64,000 nt of DNA from Seriola aureovittata (GCF_021018895.1 NC_079377.1:6392501-6456500); one strand, 5' to 3'. Shown: positions 36,160-50,579, counted from the first letter of the stretch. Numbers and translations: made by a program. The notes: generated from the sequence alone by a model not told the origin.

Positions 36160-36341
36160 GTAGGTACAGGGGGATGCGCACTATGTACTTTTGACTACTT
36201 TATCAGAAGTAAAGCTTTTTGAATGTAACAAAAACGGACAAAAAGACAACGAGAGTTGTAATATTTTTTTGGGGAGTCAGTTCACTACAAATTGAGTGTG
36301 AGACTGTTAACTTTGTACTGTACATTTTTTGTAGTTCTCCC

Positions 36342-36347
36342 AATAAA
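36342..36347 (+). terminator. zfp36l2: Distal polyadenylation signal AATAAA
   Basis: Canonical hexamer in CCCAATAAAAATC, the last before the AT-rich block ends. Confidence 0.6.
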
Positions 36348-38211
36348 AATCATTTTGAAAAAGTTTCAGATTTCTCAGGCTGTGATTTCTTCCGCATTTT
36401 CAGGACGAGGATTCAACAGGTGTGACTTCTAGATCACAAACGTGAGCTGATGACGTCCACGAGTGTGACAGCTCTGGTTCTCATGTTGTTCTCATGTTGC
36501 TCACATAAATACATCGGATGCGTCGGTGTGACTTTAGTCTTCTTCCAGTGGAAAAAGCCCGGAGACAGACAGGAGGGAGGGAGTGTGTCCTTGGTGGAGT
36601 GGAGCCCTAGCTGCCCTGTGACACTACTTGGCCTGGGACCCTCAGGGGGCCTTGTCCTCAGCATACAGTAAAAGCACTGACAAGTTAGTTTCCAGAGAAA
36701 GGCAGGACCTGAATTCCTGTCTCCTCTCCAACAAAGGAACAACTGAACTGTAGGTGTGTTCTGTGACAGGAAAAATCTGATTCAGCAAACTCATTAAGAA
36801 CAACACCTCCACGGAAACTGATAGCCCTAAATAAAAAAGTATGTAATATTACATAATGTGTAATGTTCTGCTATAAACAGAGGGCGATGAGCGATACCTC
36901 TGCACCATCTGAGGAATGAGGTCTGGAATTTTAAAATGGAAAATGTGCAGCAGCACAGCGTGTTGCAGCCACCACAGCAAAGTCAGCTGAATTGTGTTGG
37001 TGGCTCAGGCTGTAAGTCTGTCTGGGTCTTTGCCATCACAATAAGATTTTAATCTTTTAATAAGTCGTGCATTATGATCCCATTTTCTGACATAATGTAC
37101 GCTGGCACTCCGCAAATCTTCCCCGTCCCTGGAGAACAGCAACCCGAAGTCTATATGAAGATTAAGCACCGGTAGAAGTACTTTGAATATATTTATAGGG
37201 GGAAATGTCTCTTTGATGGATCTACTCATAACCCATAGATATCTGGAAAAAGACAAGGTGACTCAACTGCTTTTTTGTAAGCCAAAAATGTTTGGAATCA
37301 CAGGATAGCAGTGTATTTTATAAGCTTATGATCATGATATGATGACATGTTTTTATGGAAACTCTTAATCTGAAAAGTAAGTGTAGCTGTCAAATAAATG
37401 TAGAACAGTAAAAATACACTTTCCCCTGAAATGTAGAGGAGTAGAAGTAGCAGAAAAATGGAAATACTCAAGTAATACCTCAAAAGTCAACTGAAGTACA
37501 GAACTTGAGTGAATGTACTTCCCACCACTGAGCTGAAGAAATGAATGATAAACCTACAAATGGATTATTGCTCAGAAGTGTGACAAATCAACGCGCTTCA
37601 GTCACATCTTAATGATCCTATATTGTTGCTTTACTCACTGGTCTTTCAAAAATAATCCATGTGTGAGTGTGAGTGATATTACCGTGCACTGAGGTCAGAT
37701 AGCCTGAGATGGATGGATCAGTCTGGGAACTGAACACCAGCTATCAACCCATAACTGATTAACCCTGCAGCTGTAAATGTGTTTCTACTATCAGTCACTT
37801 GAGCAGGTAAAACAGGGACAGTGGTGAATTTTTCAACTCACCAAGCCTGTAGCGGGGCAAAAATACATCCTTCTCCTGCCCCGAGTGGAGTGTCATATTC
37901 GGTCATGTCTAGAACAAATAACAGCTCCCCGTTTGTTATGGTGCCTCAGTTTCCAGGAGCCTTTCAAAGAAACACTCTTTTCTGCAGGCTATTCTGCAAA
38001 GTTATCAGTGGTAGCAAAGGCATTAAGAAAATAAAGGGCCCAAAAGTCATGTGGTGCCTGGAGTTCACGCCAAGATAAGGCAGGATGATAAGGGCCCCAG
38101 CAAATATTTACTGTGTCCTCAGGATTTCATAATGAAGTGTTTATCAGAGCAGCGCCAAAGGCCTGCACAATGCACTAGGCCCCGCCAAGTAGGATCCATG
38201 TACCTGTGACT

Positions 38212-38244
<33 letters not shown>

Positions 38245-39817
38245 AACATGAGTGTGTGTGGGACTCAATCAACAAAACCCACATGTAATGTTTAATTGAG
38301 TGTGCTAACGTTCATATATGTTATGTCTATAAAAGATTAACCTTTTCTATATAAGGATGTATACGTAGTGATGTTCGTGTGTGCGCACAGGGGTCTTGCT
38401 GGTTAATGGGGTCTGGAGCTCCTACAATGAAAGGAAACACTCTCTGACTTGTGATTAGGGCAGGAAGAGTCCCGCTTCCTGGCCACCACCCATTTCCACC
38501 TCTTCTTCGTCCTGCTGTTTTTCCTCCTCCTTCAGTTTCCCTTCTCCTCTGTAGTGGCGGCTTCTAGAAGTTACTATTTGTGTTGCTGCACTGGGAAGCT
38601 CGGCTCGTCCTGGTATTGTTTTGGCATGCTAAGCCCAGACCTGGGGTCAAGTAGTAACAGCCCATACTTTTGAGACTTTGTTTCAGCCTACATGGGTGCC
38701 AGATGGGTGGCAGTTGGCCAATGGAAAGCGGAGAGCAGAGGTTGTTCATCATCTTTGTATTAAAAAAAACCCAAATTAGAATCAGATAAGGCCTTAACCT
38801 TCCATTTGATCTGATTTTCCCCCAAGTTTGGTTCTTGTAAAAGTAGAAAATTACAGACGTTTAAGAGAAATCTTCCTGTCTTTAATGAGCTATAATTGCA
38901 ACTAATAATTTGACTAAAGGAGTCCCTTCTGTTTGCTTATCTGCGATTGCAAACTTTATGTGACACTATTCCGGTTTCACAATAAAAGAATATGTAGCAT
39001 GAGTTTGTGTCTTTGTGCGGGAAACCAGCTTGAAACCCCACCCAACTGGCACTACTGCAAGATTCAAAAGAACACGTATTCAATCAAAGTATTCAATTAC
39101 AAAAATAACAAATGGTCACTTAGAAGCCAATTTCTGTAAAGTAATTACTGTGGTAATATTATGTTATACGAAGGTAGATAATATCTAAGTCCATCGTAAG
39201 GTAATAAAAAAAGCTGTAGCCAGCCGGTAGAGAGGAGAGGAGTAGAGCAGGCCTGTAACTTAAAGCATAGCCATGTTCCTTTTGAACTAATAAATAACAT
39301 CTTCTTCCTGTTCCGCATGAAGCGATGAATCAATAAGCAAAGGAACACACCCTTTTTCAGTTCAATAACACGCAGGGGTTTTGCTGTTACAGCTTTGCTT
39401 GGTCTGGTCTGACCAGGAGCTTATAGCAGCTAGTGTTATCAAACTTTAGATATTGCATTCAGCTTGCTGTTTTAATGACTACTGTTGCACCACAGTTATC
39501 ACGACACAAGTAAAAATTTTCACTGATTTTATCAGAAAAGTTAAAAAGGAAGTAAACACGTCTTACCTCACCAGGAAACATGTTTGTTGTTTTCAGCCTT
39601 GTGGTTACACTCCACTTGCTGTCAGTTAAGTCACCAAATGATAATGTCTTTAAAGCTGCACCAATCAGTATCTTATCTTATACCCTCAACAAACCAAATG
39701 ACTGCATGTAATGTGAAAGATGTCTCTTTTAGTCACAAAGCTACGGCCTGTAAATTCACTGCAGTACCAAGCAGCTGTTTTCAGAGAAGAATCCCTGTTA
39801 ACCCAACAGCGCTGCAC

Positions 39818-39948
39818 ATCCTGCACCGAACAGCAGATGAAGTTAGCAACTAGCTGATGAGCATTTAGCAGCTAAAGAGCCAGATGTTTTTCTCAGGAGT
39901 TGGTGTAGTTGACTAACAGCCCCAACAGGAGAGTGAATACTGCCAATG
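39818..39948 (-). repeat. Dispersed repeat fragment, family D
   Basis: CAGCAGATGAAGTTAGCAAC, TTTAGCAGCTAAAGAGCCAG and CAGGAGAGTGAATACTGCC share sequence and orientation with 29170-29310. Confidence 0.55.
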
Positions 39949-42941
39949 TTGCTCTGTGTCAATGTGTAAATAGGGAACTGTTTTTCTAACAATATCACCA
40001 TAAAAAAGTTTATTAGATGACGCTATGCTAAAATTGTGTTTCCAAAATTGCCAAAAAGTCAATAAATGCAGGTTTAAAAACAACTGAATCAAGGGAAATC
40101 GGCACAGGTTCCATCATATCTTTTTAACTGTAATCCACAAGTAATCGTACCAGTGGTGTGGGAATTACCACTGGCTTGCAAGTGGAAAATGACAAAATCC
40201 TACCATATTGAATGCAGGATTTTGAGCCATGTAACACAACACTGTTTGTATACTGCTGCACTGCACAATATTTGGGTACATTTTGTTCTTGTTATTAACC
40301 AACAAATACTGCTTTTGTGACTGGCACGAACAACAACAAACATGTCTGTTTGCCAAAACCTCATCCAGCGATGCAGTGGACAGGAAACTCAACACACTAC
40401 TTTGCCTTATACAAACATTTCTGATGTAAATTCAATTTATACATGAGATCAGTATCAAACTCTTTCGACAGTATGAAAATTTCACTTTTTTTCATTATTC
40501 CTAGCCATTCACCTCACCATGACCACTACCAGCGTTTACATTGACTTTCAGCGCGCCACTGCCTCTTTTATTGTGAGAAACTAAAACATAATCTTGAATT
40601 TATTTTCAGGAAGCAGCCTCCGGCCCCACGCTTAGCTGAAGTGACCTCCCCAGCTGCCACAAGGTAAGCCAAGGTAAGCCACAGTGCACAGATGCTGAAT
40701 AAGGTTATGTTGTTTGCCCAGTGGATTTGAAGTCTGGGGATGGTCAAAGGTGATGGGGGAGGTGGAGAGGGTGGAGATGTGTGGGGTTGAGCAATTTGGC
40801 TGAGGCCGGTCACGTTCGGCCCGGCCCTGCTCGGTCCGCCATGTTCCTCTCCCTTCAACGCCTGCCGAGTTGTAAATATTTACAGAGCATCTTGTGAGGG
40901 GCCTGAGTGTTTACCACCAATGCTTGTGGCTCTTCAGCGCGTGGCATGTGTGTGCCTGTGAGTGTGTATGAGCAATGCAGAAGAGATGCTTCTCTTGGTC
41001 CTCACACAGTGTAAACCCTCAGCTGCATGTGTGTGTCGGATGAGGTACTTCCCTTGGTCTCTCCACAGTTTACTAACACTGGCCCCTGGCTCTTGTTCAG
41101 GCCCCGACTCTGAGCTCAATGTATGAATCAACAGAGAGCGCCAACGAGAAGAAGGGCGGTCGCACCTCACTCTACCTTCTCTGACCCCTGCAAATGACAG
41201 AGAGAGAGAGATCGGAGAAGTGTTTGTTTACCTCGCCCCACCCTGTATATGAGGCTGTGGCGCTGACATCACGTCTTTGCGGGTGGAACATTCTCATAAA
41301 ACATGTTTTCTTCACTCCTTTCCGAATGTAAATAATACAGACGGTGTAAATACTATAAGGACTCAGTCAGGCCATTTTTAGGCAAGCAGTTCTGTATAAG
41401 GATGTTTCCAGATTCATGAAGCCCAGGCTGAGCACGTGAGCGGAAGTTTCACTGTGTTATGGTTAATGAGGTACACACACATGCAAATCTGGCCTGGCTG
41501 TAATTCTGTTCTCAGCTGCTTTATATCAGAGGTCAGAATATTCTTGGAGGCCCTTTTACCTACTGACTACAGACACAGTAAACTTACCATAAAAGATAGG
41601 ACACTGTTAAAATCTGCACAGGACAGAAAATGTCCCAAATCTGGTTGAAAAAGCTAAATATCCATTAACAAGTGAAGGTTATAAAAATAACACAATATAC
41701 CATTCACTCAAACCCACTTACATTAAAGGAAATGTGTCCATTGTTTCCCACAGCTTCTCCATTACTTTGTTACTGATCTCATGACAGGTGTCACATTCAA
41801 GGAAAAATCTGAAAACTGAATCAGTAATGTCGATTACACAGCAACATCTGTCTAAAGTTTGCTAACGTTAATAAACATTTGCTGCTGTTACCTAGCTCTG
41901 ACCATGAGACTGTTATGACAAAACCTTAGGGCGCTGAACCCAGCAAGTGTGTGTTTTATTGCTTATGAATTCAACTTTTCATTTATTATTAATTCTTTCA
42001 GAGGTCACATATTCTCACTTTAAATGCTAACTCACGCTGTAACGGTCACATAAGAGTCCTTCATTGCTACTAGCTAATCTTAGCCACCATAAGCTAGTGG
42101 CCATACCAGACCAACTTAGGAACAATGTGTTTTTTCCTCTCGTGATGAAAAGATGACACTTTTATAGGAAAAAAAAATGAAATGGAAACCAGTCGAGCCA
42201 ACAGTAAGCGTCTATCTATAACACTCCTTCGTAGGCTAGCGGCTTTGAATACACATCTGATTAGTCAACACTTCAAGTGCCCATGTACGAAAGAGAGCAG
42301 CCTGAAAATAACAATCACTATCTCGTTGCTATGTGTCGCTCTCTCAGCCTGTTCAGCTTTTGCAGGCCAACATGACCACTGGTCTGAAACTGAGGAGACG
42401 GAGGACAGGCGTGAAAGTCTCAAGCCAGGGTATTTGACAGACTTAGTTGTAAAATTTAGCATGTCCTATCTAGTACAGTAAGGGGCTTTACTTAGACCAG
42501 GCGTGGTTTCAAAACATGTGATTGGCAGCCGAGCTCAGAAGGCGATAAGGAAGTATCTGTGAGGCGAGAGGGTGGGACTGGAGAAGAAGTGAATGCTGGG
42601 AGTGTGTGTTGACATTGCGTGGCCTACTTACACTTTCTGACCAATGGTGTCGAAGACAGAGGGAGCCACACATGAGATCTGGGCCGTGATGAATGAAGCT
42701 TCATGGTCAGCGCTGCGGTTTGAGAGTGAGCAGAGAGTGAGAGAGAAGGGAGTATGGCAATAAGTGACTTAACTGACATGAAAATATTTAATTCGGGTGT
42801 TTATTTGGAGAGGATCTTGGCAGTGAGCATGTCCCTGACTTCTTTCATTTCCCTTATTACTCAGTAAACACTTTTCAGCATGGAAGAGAATCCCTGAGGT
42901 CAGTGTGTGCAGGTTTGTGTCCGTCCGTTCATGAGAGTGTG

Positions 42942-42978
<37 letters not shown>

Positions 42979-43730
42979 TTATGAGACAACGTGGATGTCC
43001 GTGCACCCGTTCTGCACGGGGTAATTACATATAATCATCCAAAATGTTTAAACTGTACAAATAGCATAACTATGCTGAGTGAGTGGCTGTGTAGGATGGG
43101 TATAACTGGTGTTGTGAATGAGCCCGGCCACTCCGTGATTACCCAGGCTCAAGGCCAGGCTCAAATTGTCATGCAGCAAGACAGAGAGCCTGCTAACACT
43201 TTTTATGACCACCATGTCCATACTGCACTAAACAATATATCATAAACTCTATGTAGTCATCATGCATCGTGGCCATGCTCATAGTAGAACCCGGTGGAAT
43301 GAAGTGCTCTCCATTCATAATCTTCAGAAATCCCTTTGTCTTGACGAACTACAATCACTAAACTTTCCCCCAATCAGGCCTGTCACGTTTTTCAAACTAA
43401 TTGAATATAACACATGCTACTTATTAAACTGTGCATTGATACACACTTGCCCAATAATAATCATGTTAAATTGTATTTTTATGATGATTACTAGACTGTA
43501 CAGTATGTTCGTGTCATTATATGACTCTCATTTTGCATTTCCTTGCTAATTAGAGCCTGATGTATCACTTCCTTGGCGTTATTCAGATTTAATCAGAGAA
43601 CATTATGTTTTTCTCAGATTAAATAAATGGGACTTGGAAAAGTTTTGGACCTCCAATACTTTTGTTTTTTGAGACATGCAAGCAGTGTGGTTCTTGGAAG
43701 GGCAGTGTTGGCCTGTCAATCCACCGCTGT

Positions 43731-44062
43731 GGTCCAGACTGAAATATCTCAGCAATTATTGGATGGATTACCATTGAATCTGTTCCAAATATCAATGGCC
43801 CCCAGAGGATGATTCCTAATGACTTTGGTGATCCCTTGATTTTTCCTATAGGGCCACCATGAGGTTAAGATTTTTGTTTTTAGTGAAATCTTCCATTCAT
43901 GTTCCCATCAGGAGGAGATTGGTGATCGCTTGACTTTTTATATAGCACCATTATCAAGTCAACATTTTTCAAAACATTAACATGTTAGCATTGTCATTTT
44001 GAGCATGTTAGCATACTGGCATTAACATCTACTTGAAATATATCAACCATTCATAGAAAGTA
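43731..44062 (-). repeat. Family B miniature-transposon copy, reversed
   Basis: GTCCAGACTGAAATATCTCA and TTATTGGATGGATTACCATT are the complement of the right part of 13083-13503. CATGTTAGCATTGTCATTTT then GAGCATGTTAGCATACTGG form the other end. Confidence 0.65.
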
Positions 44063-47000
44063 AAGGCACTCTGAGCCCTTTGATGATTATAATTTGTACC
44101 TATAATCTTCTTACATGTGGATGTTGTGCATCACTTAGCAGGCTATAAAGCAATAAGAATACATTATGAATGTTCATATGAATTGATAAAAACAAGGTAT
44201 GGAGGCACTCAGAGTTAAGAGTTCAGGGCACCTTTGAGGTTTGACCTACATCTGGCAGAAAGTTAAAGGGGGTTAAGGGTCACCTGGTCCCGGATGTGGT
44301 CGCTGGTGGGGCCATGTGAATCTCTATATGTATGTGTGTGCGAATGGAAGAGGAGGGGTGTTGTCAGTACCTCTCGGTCTAGTTGCAGTGCTCTCACTCA
44401 CGTCCATATTTCATAACTGTGGCTTTCAAACAAAAGCAGTATGTTGATACAATCTACTGGCCAGCCGGAGGAAATGAGTGTTTGTGTGCTCTCTAATGAT
44501 GTTTTTTATTTCTCTTTCTAATGCGATCCATTTTTTTCCACTGAGCTCATTAGATTGCCTTGTTTCATTTCTCAACATAACCACATATCTATTCTTCTGG
44601 GCAGATCATTTCATCATACTCGTGATAATGAAAGACACATGGAGTGTTAGCATCAATCTGTAGGTGAGACTGTGTGCTTTTCTATTTACTGGAAAGATTT
44701 TCAGAGTAACATCTGTCGGCTGTGTGCAGATCAACCCTGAAACCTTGAGGTTTCCTGCTGGCTTACTGTCATAAATTTGCACTAGGTGGCATGAACTGAG
44801 AAAAAGATTTCAACCATTTGATGATGGAAAAAGTTTTGGGATCAGTCAGAGACTGAGCTGTCACTCTGCATAGGCCTATGTGGCCACAGTCTGTGTGCTC
44901 ATAGTCAATACACACAGTATGTTGCTAACTATCTCTTGGTACAGCTGATAGACATTTCACGGTGCAAATTTGTGTAAATAATCTGAACTAGAGGTCTTCA
45001 CGGGACCACTTGGTTCCTATTAACTGCGAGCCAACCCAACACAAGAGTCAGGTCATGTCCAATTTAGACTGTATTCAGTTTTATCAGGTCCACTGGTGTC
45101 CTACCCTGTGTTTGGTTTCAGGTCTGTGAGTTAATACCCAAGTGTAGCACGATAGTCAAGCATTTAATTGTAAAGTGCAGGGAAACATTATGTGTACTGC
45201 TGCTCTTTTTTGTGCTGCTCCTCTGCTTCTCTCTGTTGAATCTTTTAGTTATCTGTCAATTCATACTTAATATCTTTTTTTAGGTTAATTTATGCAAGTT
45301 TGGTTCAGTTATATTCATAACTAATGTTCTTTATTGAGCACCAATTCATAAAAACAGTGAAACCTGCTAATGTTATTTGACTTTGTACTTGACTCAGTAG
45401 AATAAATAACTTGTTGCAGTTGACAAGGCTGGACCACCAATCAGGCAAAACATCCAACTGCCCCAGGACACCAGAGCTCTTGTGACCCCAAAGCTCCATG
45501 GTTACTGTTTGTCACCTGCTTTGTGCTATTTAATTTAAAATGTGTTTGGGAATATGGACCATTAAAGCTTAATATCAACCAATATGATGAGGGCTAAAAT
45601 CTCGTTTGAGACTCTCAGTATTTCAGTTTAAAAATGACATTGCACATTGCATAAAGGGTGGAAGAAGTTGGAGGTAATGGAAGCCAAGCAGTTGAATATC
45701 AGTCCAAAAATACTTGTATCTGTGCTGGCCATTAAAAACCCATTCAGTCTTTATAACTGTTTGCATGTGTGTCTGTGTGCAGGGCCATATATTAGCCTGT
45801 GGTGGCCTCACATACTGGAGGTCTTGGCTGTGTTTGTAGGCTGAAGGATCTGATGTTTGGCAGCCCTGGCCATGTTCACAAACTCAGTGTTAGACATTTT
45901 GCTTCACAGACCTACCCCCCCCCCCCCCCCACTCTCTCCATCCATCCTCTGCCGGTGTGCTGCAGGCGGATGCAGGTCCTGGATCTGCAGCAGACAGCCG
46001 GCCCTCCCATCAATGCTTCCTTTAAGGGTAAGTGGAGCTGAGCTGCAGCACAGACCACCTTTATCTAGCACTCTCAGGACACTCATTCATACACCGGAGA
46101 GGGGGAGCTATCTGAAGCAGCACACATACACACACGCACACACACAAACTGAGCAAAGTGTATGTGTGTACTTGCTTGTTCAAACACCATCGGGGAGCAA
46201 GAAAACACACCTCCTGCGCTCATTTGCAGACTCCGTATGTGCATCTGTGTCTGTGTGTGTTTTGCATCTGGGACTATGCATACACACACCTCTGTTTACT
46301 GTAAATAAAGATAGGTTTCATTTTATAAACAAACTCATGTTTATTTGAATGATCAATCTCAAACCTGCGCTTGTGTGCAGGCATTCAGGAGTTTGGTTTT
46401 TTTGCTGGGCACCACGCGGCCGCTGCTCCAAGATGAACAGCAGATGCCGTTGGCTGTTTCCCATGAAGTTCACAGTCAGATTTCTCAATGGTGCATTTCA
46501 CTCTAATAAGGCAGAAAGAAAGAAGAAATTGGTATTTAAAAGATGATTCAGAAACGCCCCTGCACATATTCACTGTTGAGTTTGTTTGGGTTGGTCACAC
46601 ACAGTGACCCACTAACACAAGCACACACATACCTCTGTTGTTACTGTGGCAAGTGGAACTAACGTAAATAATCTCTTATTTAAAAAGTTGAGTCACCTTA
46701 TAAACACACAGGCAGAATGGCCTCAAATCACCCCGAGTCCAAACAAAACAGGAAAGTGGATGTTATCAATAATAAAAAAATGTGTTTTAAAACAAAGGAA
46801 ATGTATTTTCTTTCTTCACTTTTCGGTCATCATATTAGTTCTTTTATAAATTGTGCTTATTGGCATAGAAATCTGACTGATTCTATCTTAATTCAGATGC
46901 TAAACCGTGGCGAGTATAACCCTTCATTTCATTTCATTTCATTTCAACAGTACTGTGTACGTAATCTAAAATAGTTATGCAAAGTGAAAACAAGCCTAAA

Positions 47001-47828
47001 GCAGAAGCTGGTACCACCTGATTAGCGGGTTCAGACGCAACGTGAAAGCAACAAATTTTGCGTGTCGTATTGATAACTGACTGCAATAATGGATACAATG
47101 ACAGATGGTGAGTCATTAGGCCCGAAGCATTTAGACTGCTTGACCTAAATCTCAATCTGCCTCTCTCATTCCTGTGTGTGTGTCACTACAGTACAATACA
47201 TCAGTTATTTACCCAGAGCCAGATCTTATGCAACATTCATTTGCAAGAGAGACTGTTTTGGAAACTTAACCCCATTTACTGAAAGTGAGGCCAGCACAAA
47301 GTCACAAGCGTCTCATCAGAGAAACCTGATGAGTGGAACAATGATAACCGTTTTCCTCTCAGTTATTTGATCACAATTTACAATATAAGCTATGTAGTCT
47401 GACCTTAACAGGGCATTTCCTCTCAATTATGTAAGCTTTGCCGCCTGCTGTTGCAGCTGTCAAACTTTTGATTGTTGCATGGTAAATTAAAGTTTAAAAT
47501 GATTATTTTGAACAGCGGCATACCGCTCAAAATTCGTATTAATTTTTGACAGTGGATCCTTGATTTGGACAGAGGTCAGCAAAAGCACATTTATTTCTAG
47601 CAGACTTTATTAGCTGTAGCTATCTATCCAGTGAAGGGGAACGCTAGCTGCACGAGCTGTTTGAAAAAACTTTGCATGGCTGAGTTTTTAATGTTTTTCA
47701 GCTGACTAGTTTTAAAACGAACATCTGGAAAAATACATCTCTATTCACTTTTGATGGCAACATACGTATGTAGTATTGCGCTAAAAAAATGTAGGCTATT
47801 AGCATTCTCACCAGTTGATCAATGTAAA

Positions 47829-48135
47829 GACATGGGCTGTGTCCAAAACCTCGCCATGGGTTACTCATTCTCTACTCCCTATATAAGAGATGCTCTTTAA
47901 TAAGGAGTAACTTGATATTTCGGACACTCACTAATCAGCATCATTTTGCCTCATCACTGGACGTGTCACACATTAGAAACTTTTGCATTCATAAAACACC
48001 ACATTTTCTTCTGGGATTGTCAGCAGAAAGAAGTGTACATGCTGTGAACACTGCTTATAAACACTGAAATAAAATAGTGGATATAGTTCATTAGGGGAAT
48101 GGAGCAGGAAGTGTATACAGCTGGTTGGGAAAATG
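47829..48135 (+). repeat. Probable miniature transposon remnant
   Basis: It starts CATGGGCTGTGTCCAAAACC and contains ATTTCGGACACTCACTAATC and CATAAAACACCACATTTTC. The GGCTGTGTCC/GGACAC pairing is familiar from a teleost miniature element. The ends are uncertain and the right terminus was not located clearly. Confidence 0.45.
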
Positions 48136-49925
48136 GAAAAATGTTGGGTTTCTCTCTAACACATCCTGTTTGGCTGCGTTAGTTAAAATACTGTATTTAT
48201 CTGTACTTTCAAAAAGTATGTTTCACTTTTTAAAGCTTAAATCTTTTAGAATGAGGACTAATACATGTGTTTGGCAAACCTAACACTATCAGGGGTAACA
48301 CTGGAGTTGCTTCCCACAATCCATTAAAGAACAGCACAGAGCTGCTAATGTACTAGTTAGCTAGACATGCTAACAATAACAGTTTTCATTATTCATTATT
48401 CTTTACACTACACACACTGCTCTGGTGTTTTTGTGTTTTGGAAGACTAAAAAAAAAGAGACCTTACTACTAGAGCCCCATGTACATGTGGAAAATCAAAA
48501 GCTTTTGAAAGGCCTGTCATGCCTACATGCGGTTGCTAAGTGGTGATTTAACAATCATTATTTGGGGGGGGGTTGAGCGACTTTGAGCTGGTCACCTCCA
48601 GCTGGATCATTCACAAGCATATATCGCTGAAATAATATTGATGGTAGAGCACATCATACCCTCTGTGCCTCATAGCCACACAGAAATCCCCAAGGATTGC
48701 TGCTCTCCAGAGGAAATGAGAGGTTTGAGATCTCGCCGATGATAAAGTGGGAAACCTGTCACCGTGTGTTTACACAGCAGCACGTTTTAGCTGCTTCCCA
48801 CTGCCTCCGACTGGACCAGAACTTCCAATTTAAGTCCTTTTCCACTGCTGCTGTTTATTAGAGGATCATTAGATTGACTGTTTTTGAAAAAAAAAAAAAA
48901 AGTTGTTTTCTTTTTTTCATTCCCAGAGAAGTGTATGAAGTCATTCATTACTGGTCAGAATGTTTTAGCCACTCTTCGGGCTCTGGATTAATTCCTTGTC
49001 AAACATTTTGGCATGTGAATTCATATTCATAGAATTAGTTTCCAGCACTGAGGTTGAAATTTACTGATGGGTTCTTTTACTCTTGTAAAAGTCTTTCCAA
49101 CTGAGGCCAACTGGCAAAATGTGTGAAGACTTTGTGTGAGAGAAATAAGGTGGAGCTGAAGAGGATACAACCAGAGCTGGGTTACATAGCTGAACTAATT
49201 CTCACTGTGAGTCACTGCTGTAAAACTGAGATGGTCATGTCAGATATAGGCTTTCATTTCATGATACAGATGTATTAAAACCTTTAGGTACTCTCTTAGA
49301 CTAATGGTCCTTTGGGAACATCATACAGAGGAAGATAGGATGATATTCATGAGAAAATTATACCAGCCAATACCAGCTATTAGAAAGCTATTATCTGCTA
49401 ATACAATAGATTTGATACAGTTTCATTTACTAATTTGGTGTAATTTTAATAAATAGGTATGAAATGTTGTTATAATTATCCAAGATTTCAGATTAGTATA
49501 ATGACGGAGTCGGACACACACACGCACACACACACCTTCTAATCTTCTAGTAAATCTATGAACAGTTTTAGTCACTACCTGGTTTCAATAGTCTTTTTTT
49601 TCTCCCGCCAGCACTCAAATCCTGGGGGAAACATTTAGAGTCTTCCAGGAAGGGAAACGATCATATGTTTATTGCGTGATCTCTGGATCAATAAATAGAC
49701 TACTGCTGCAAAACATCTACTGTCAGCAGCATTAGTCCAAAGATAGCAGTGTCAGTGACAGCATTACAAAAGGCAAGCATCATTCAAACAGGGTAAACAC
49801 TATAAAATGTGTCCCTCTTTTCATTATAGGTATTGAACTCCCTTCAGTCTCCCTCCCTCTGGCACTGGGTCTAAAAAGGGATTACCCCACCTTGTGATCC
49901 AGTAGTATTTGTTGCTCTGAAAGTG

Positions 49926-50050
49926 GCAAGTCAAGTCAAGTTTATTTGTAAAGCCTGATATCATATAATAAATTTCTCAATGGGCTTTACACAGCTTATT
50001 CTGACTTTCTAGGAAAACAAGGAATCACTCAGACAAAACCTTAGTGCATA
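49926..50050 (+). repeat. Teleost interspersed repeat fragment
   Basis: GTCAAGTCAAGTTTATTTGT then AAGCCTGATATCAT and TCAATGGGCTTTACA form a signature I recognise as a very common fish repeat. The family was not assigned. Confidence 0.55.
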
Positions 50051-50314
50051 AGGAGAAATGGAAGAATCAGAAAGAGAAAGTTCAAAGACAGACTGGACGA
50101 CTGGAGGTGCAACAAGAGCTGCAGGCAGGATTATTATCAATGAAAAGAACTGAAGAAAAAGTTATAGAAATAATAAAAATAATAAAAATTATAAGAAACT
50201 GTTACCCATTTACTAGCCAGGTTTGTTTCACTCCTCCTTGCGCCATGATTTCACTCCTGCCTTGTTGTACTTCTGGTTGCAACACTGACCCAGATTCTCA
50301 CTTGAAGATTACTC

Positions 50315-50320
<6 letters not shown>

Positions 50321-50364
<44 letters not shown>

Positions 50365-50373
50365 CGCGCGTGT
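50321..50373. repeat. (TG)n microsatellite with CGTGCGCGCG end
   Basis: A TG run passing into CG-containing alternating sequence. It is the left arm opposite the (CA)n at 50463-50575. Confidence 0.95.
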
Positions 50374-50458
50374 TCACATGCACGTATGTAACACGATAAG
50401 AGACACAGGTGGTCATGTTGCAGACCAAACACTTTACTGTACGACTGGACCTCACACA

Positions 50459-50462
<4 letters not shown>

Positions 50463-50520
<58 letters not shown>

Positions 50521-50538
50521 CGCACACACGCACACACA

Positions 50539-50575
<37 letters not shown>
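50463..50575. repeat. (CA)n microsatellite with CGCA interruptions
   Basis: 113 bp of CA with three CG substitutions and one GA. Confidence 0.95.

Positions 50576-50579
<4 letters not shown>

Larger units (their letters stand above)
34431..36370 (+). other. zfp36l2: zfp36l2 3' UTR
   Basis: It begins with a SINE-like insert (34470-34712) and then becomes strongly AT-rich. UAUUUAU elements are at 35239-35245, 35294-35300 and 35501-35507. AATAAA hexamers are at 34699, 35733, 35891 and 36342, so several 3' ends are possible. The last, with TGTGATTTCTTCC downstream, is the likely distal end. Confidence 0.7.

Noticed and set aside
46921..46946. (TTTCA)5 pentanucleotide repeat
   Set aside because: Too short to be remarkable. 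The link with disease-associated TTTCA expansions in people concerns far longer arrays at other loci.
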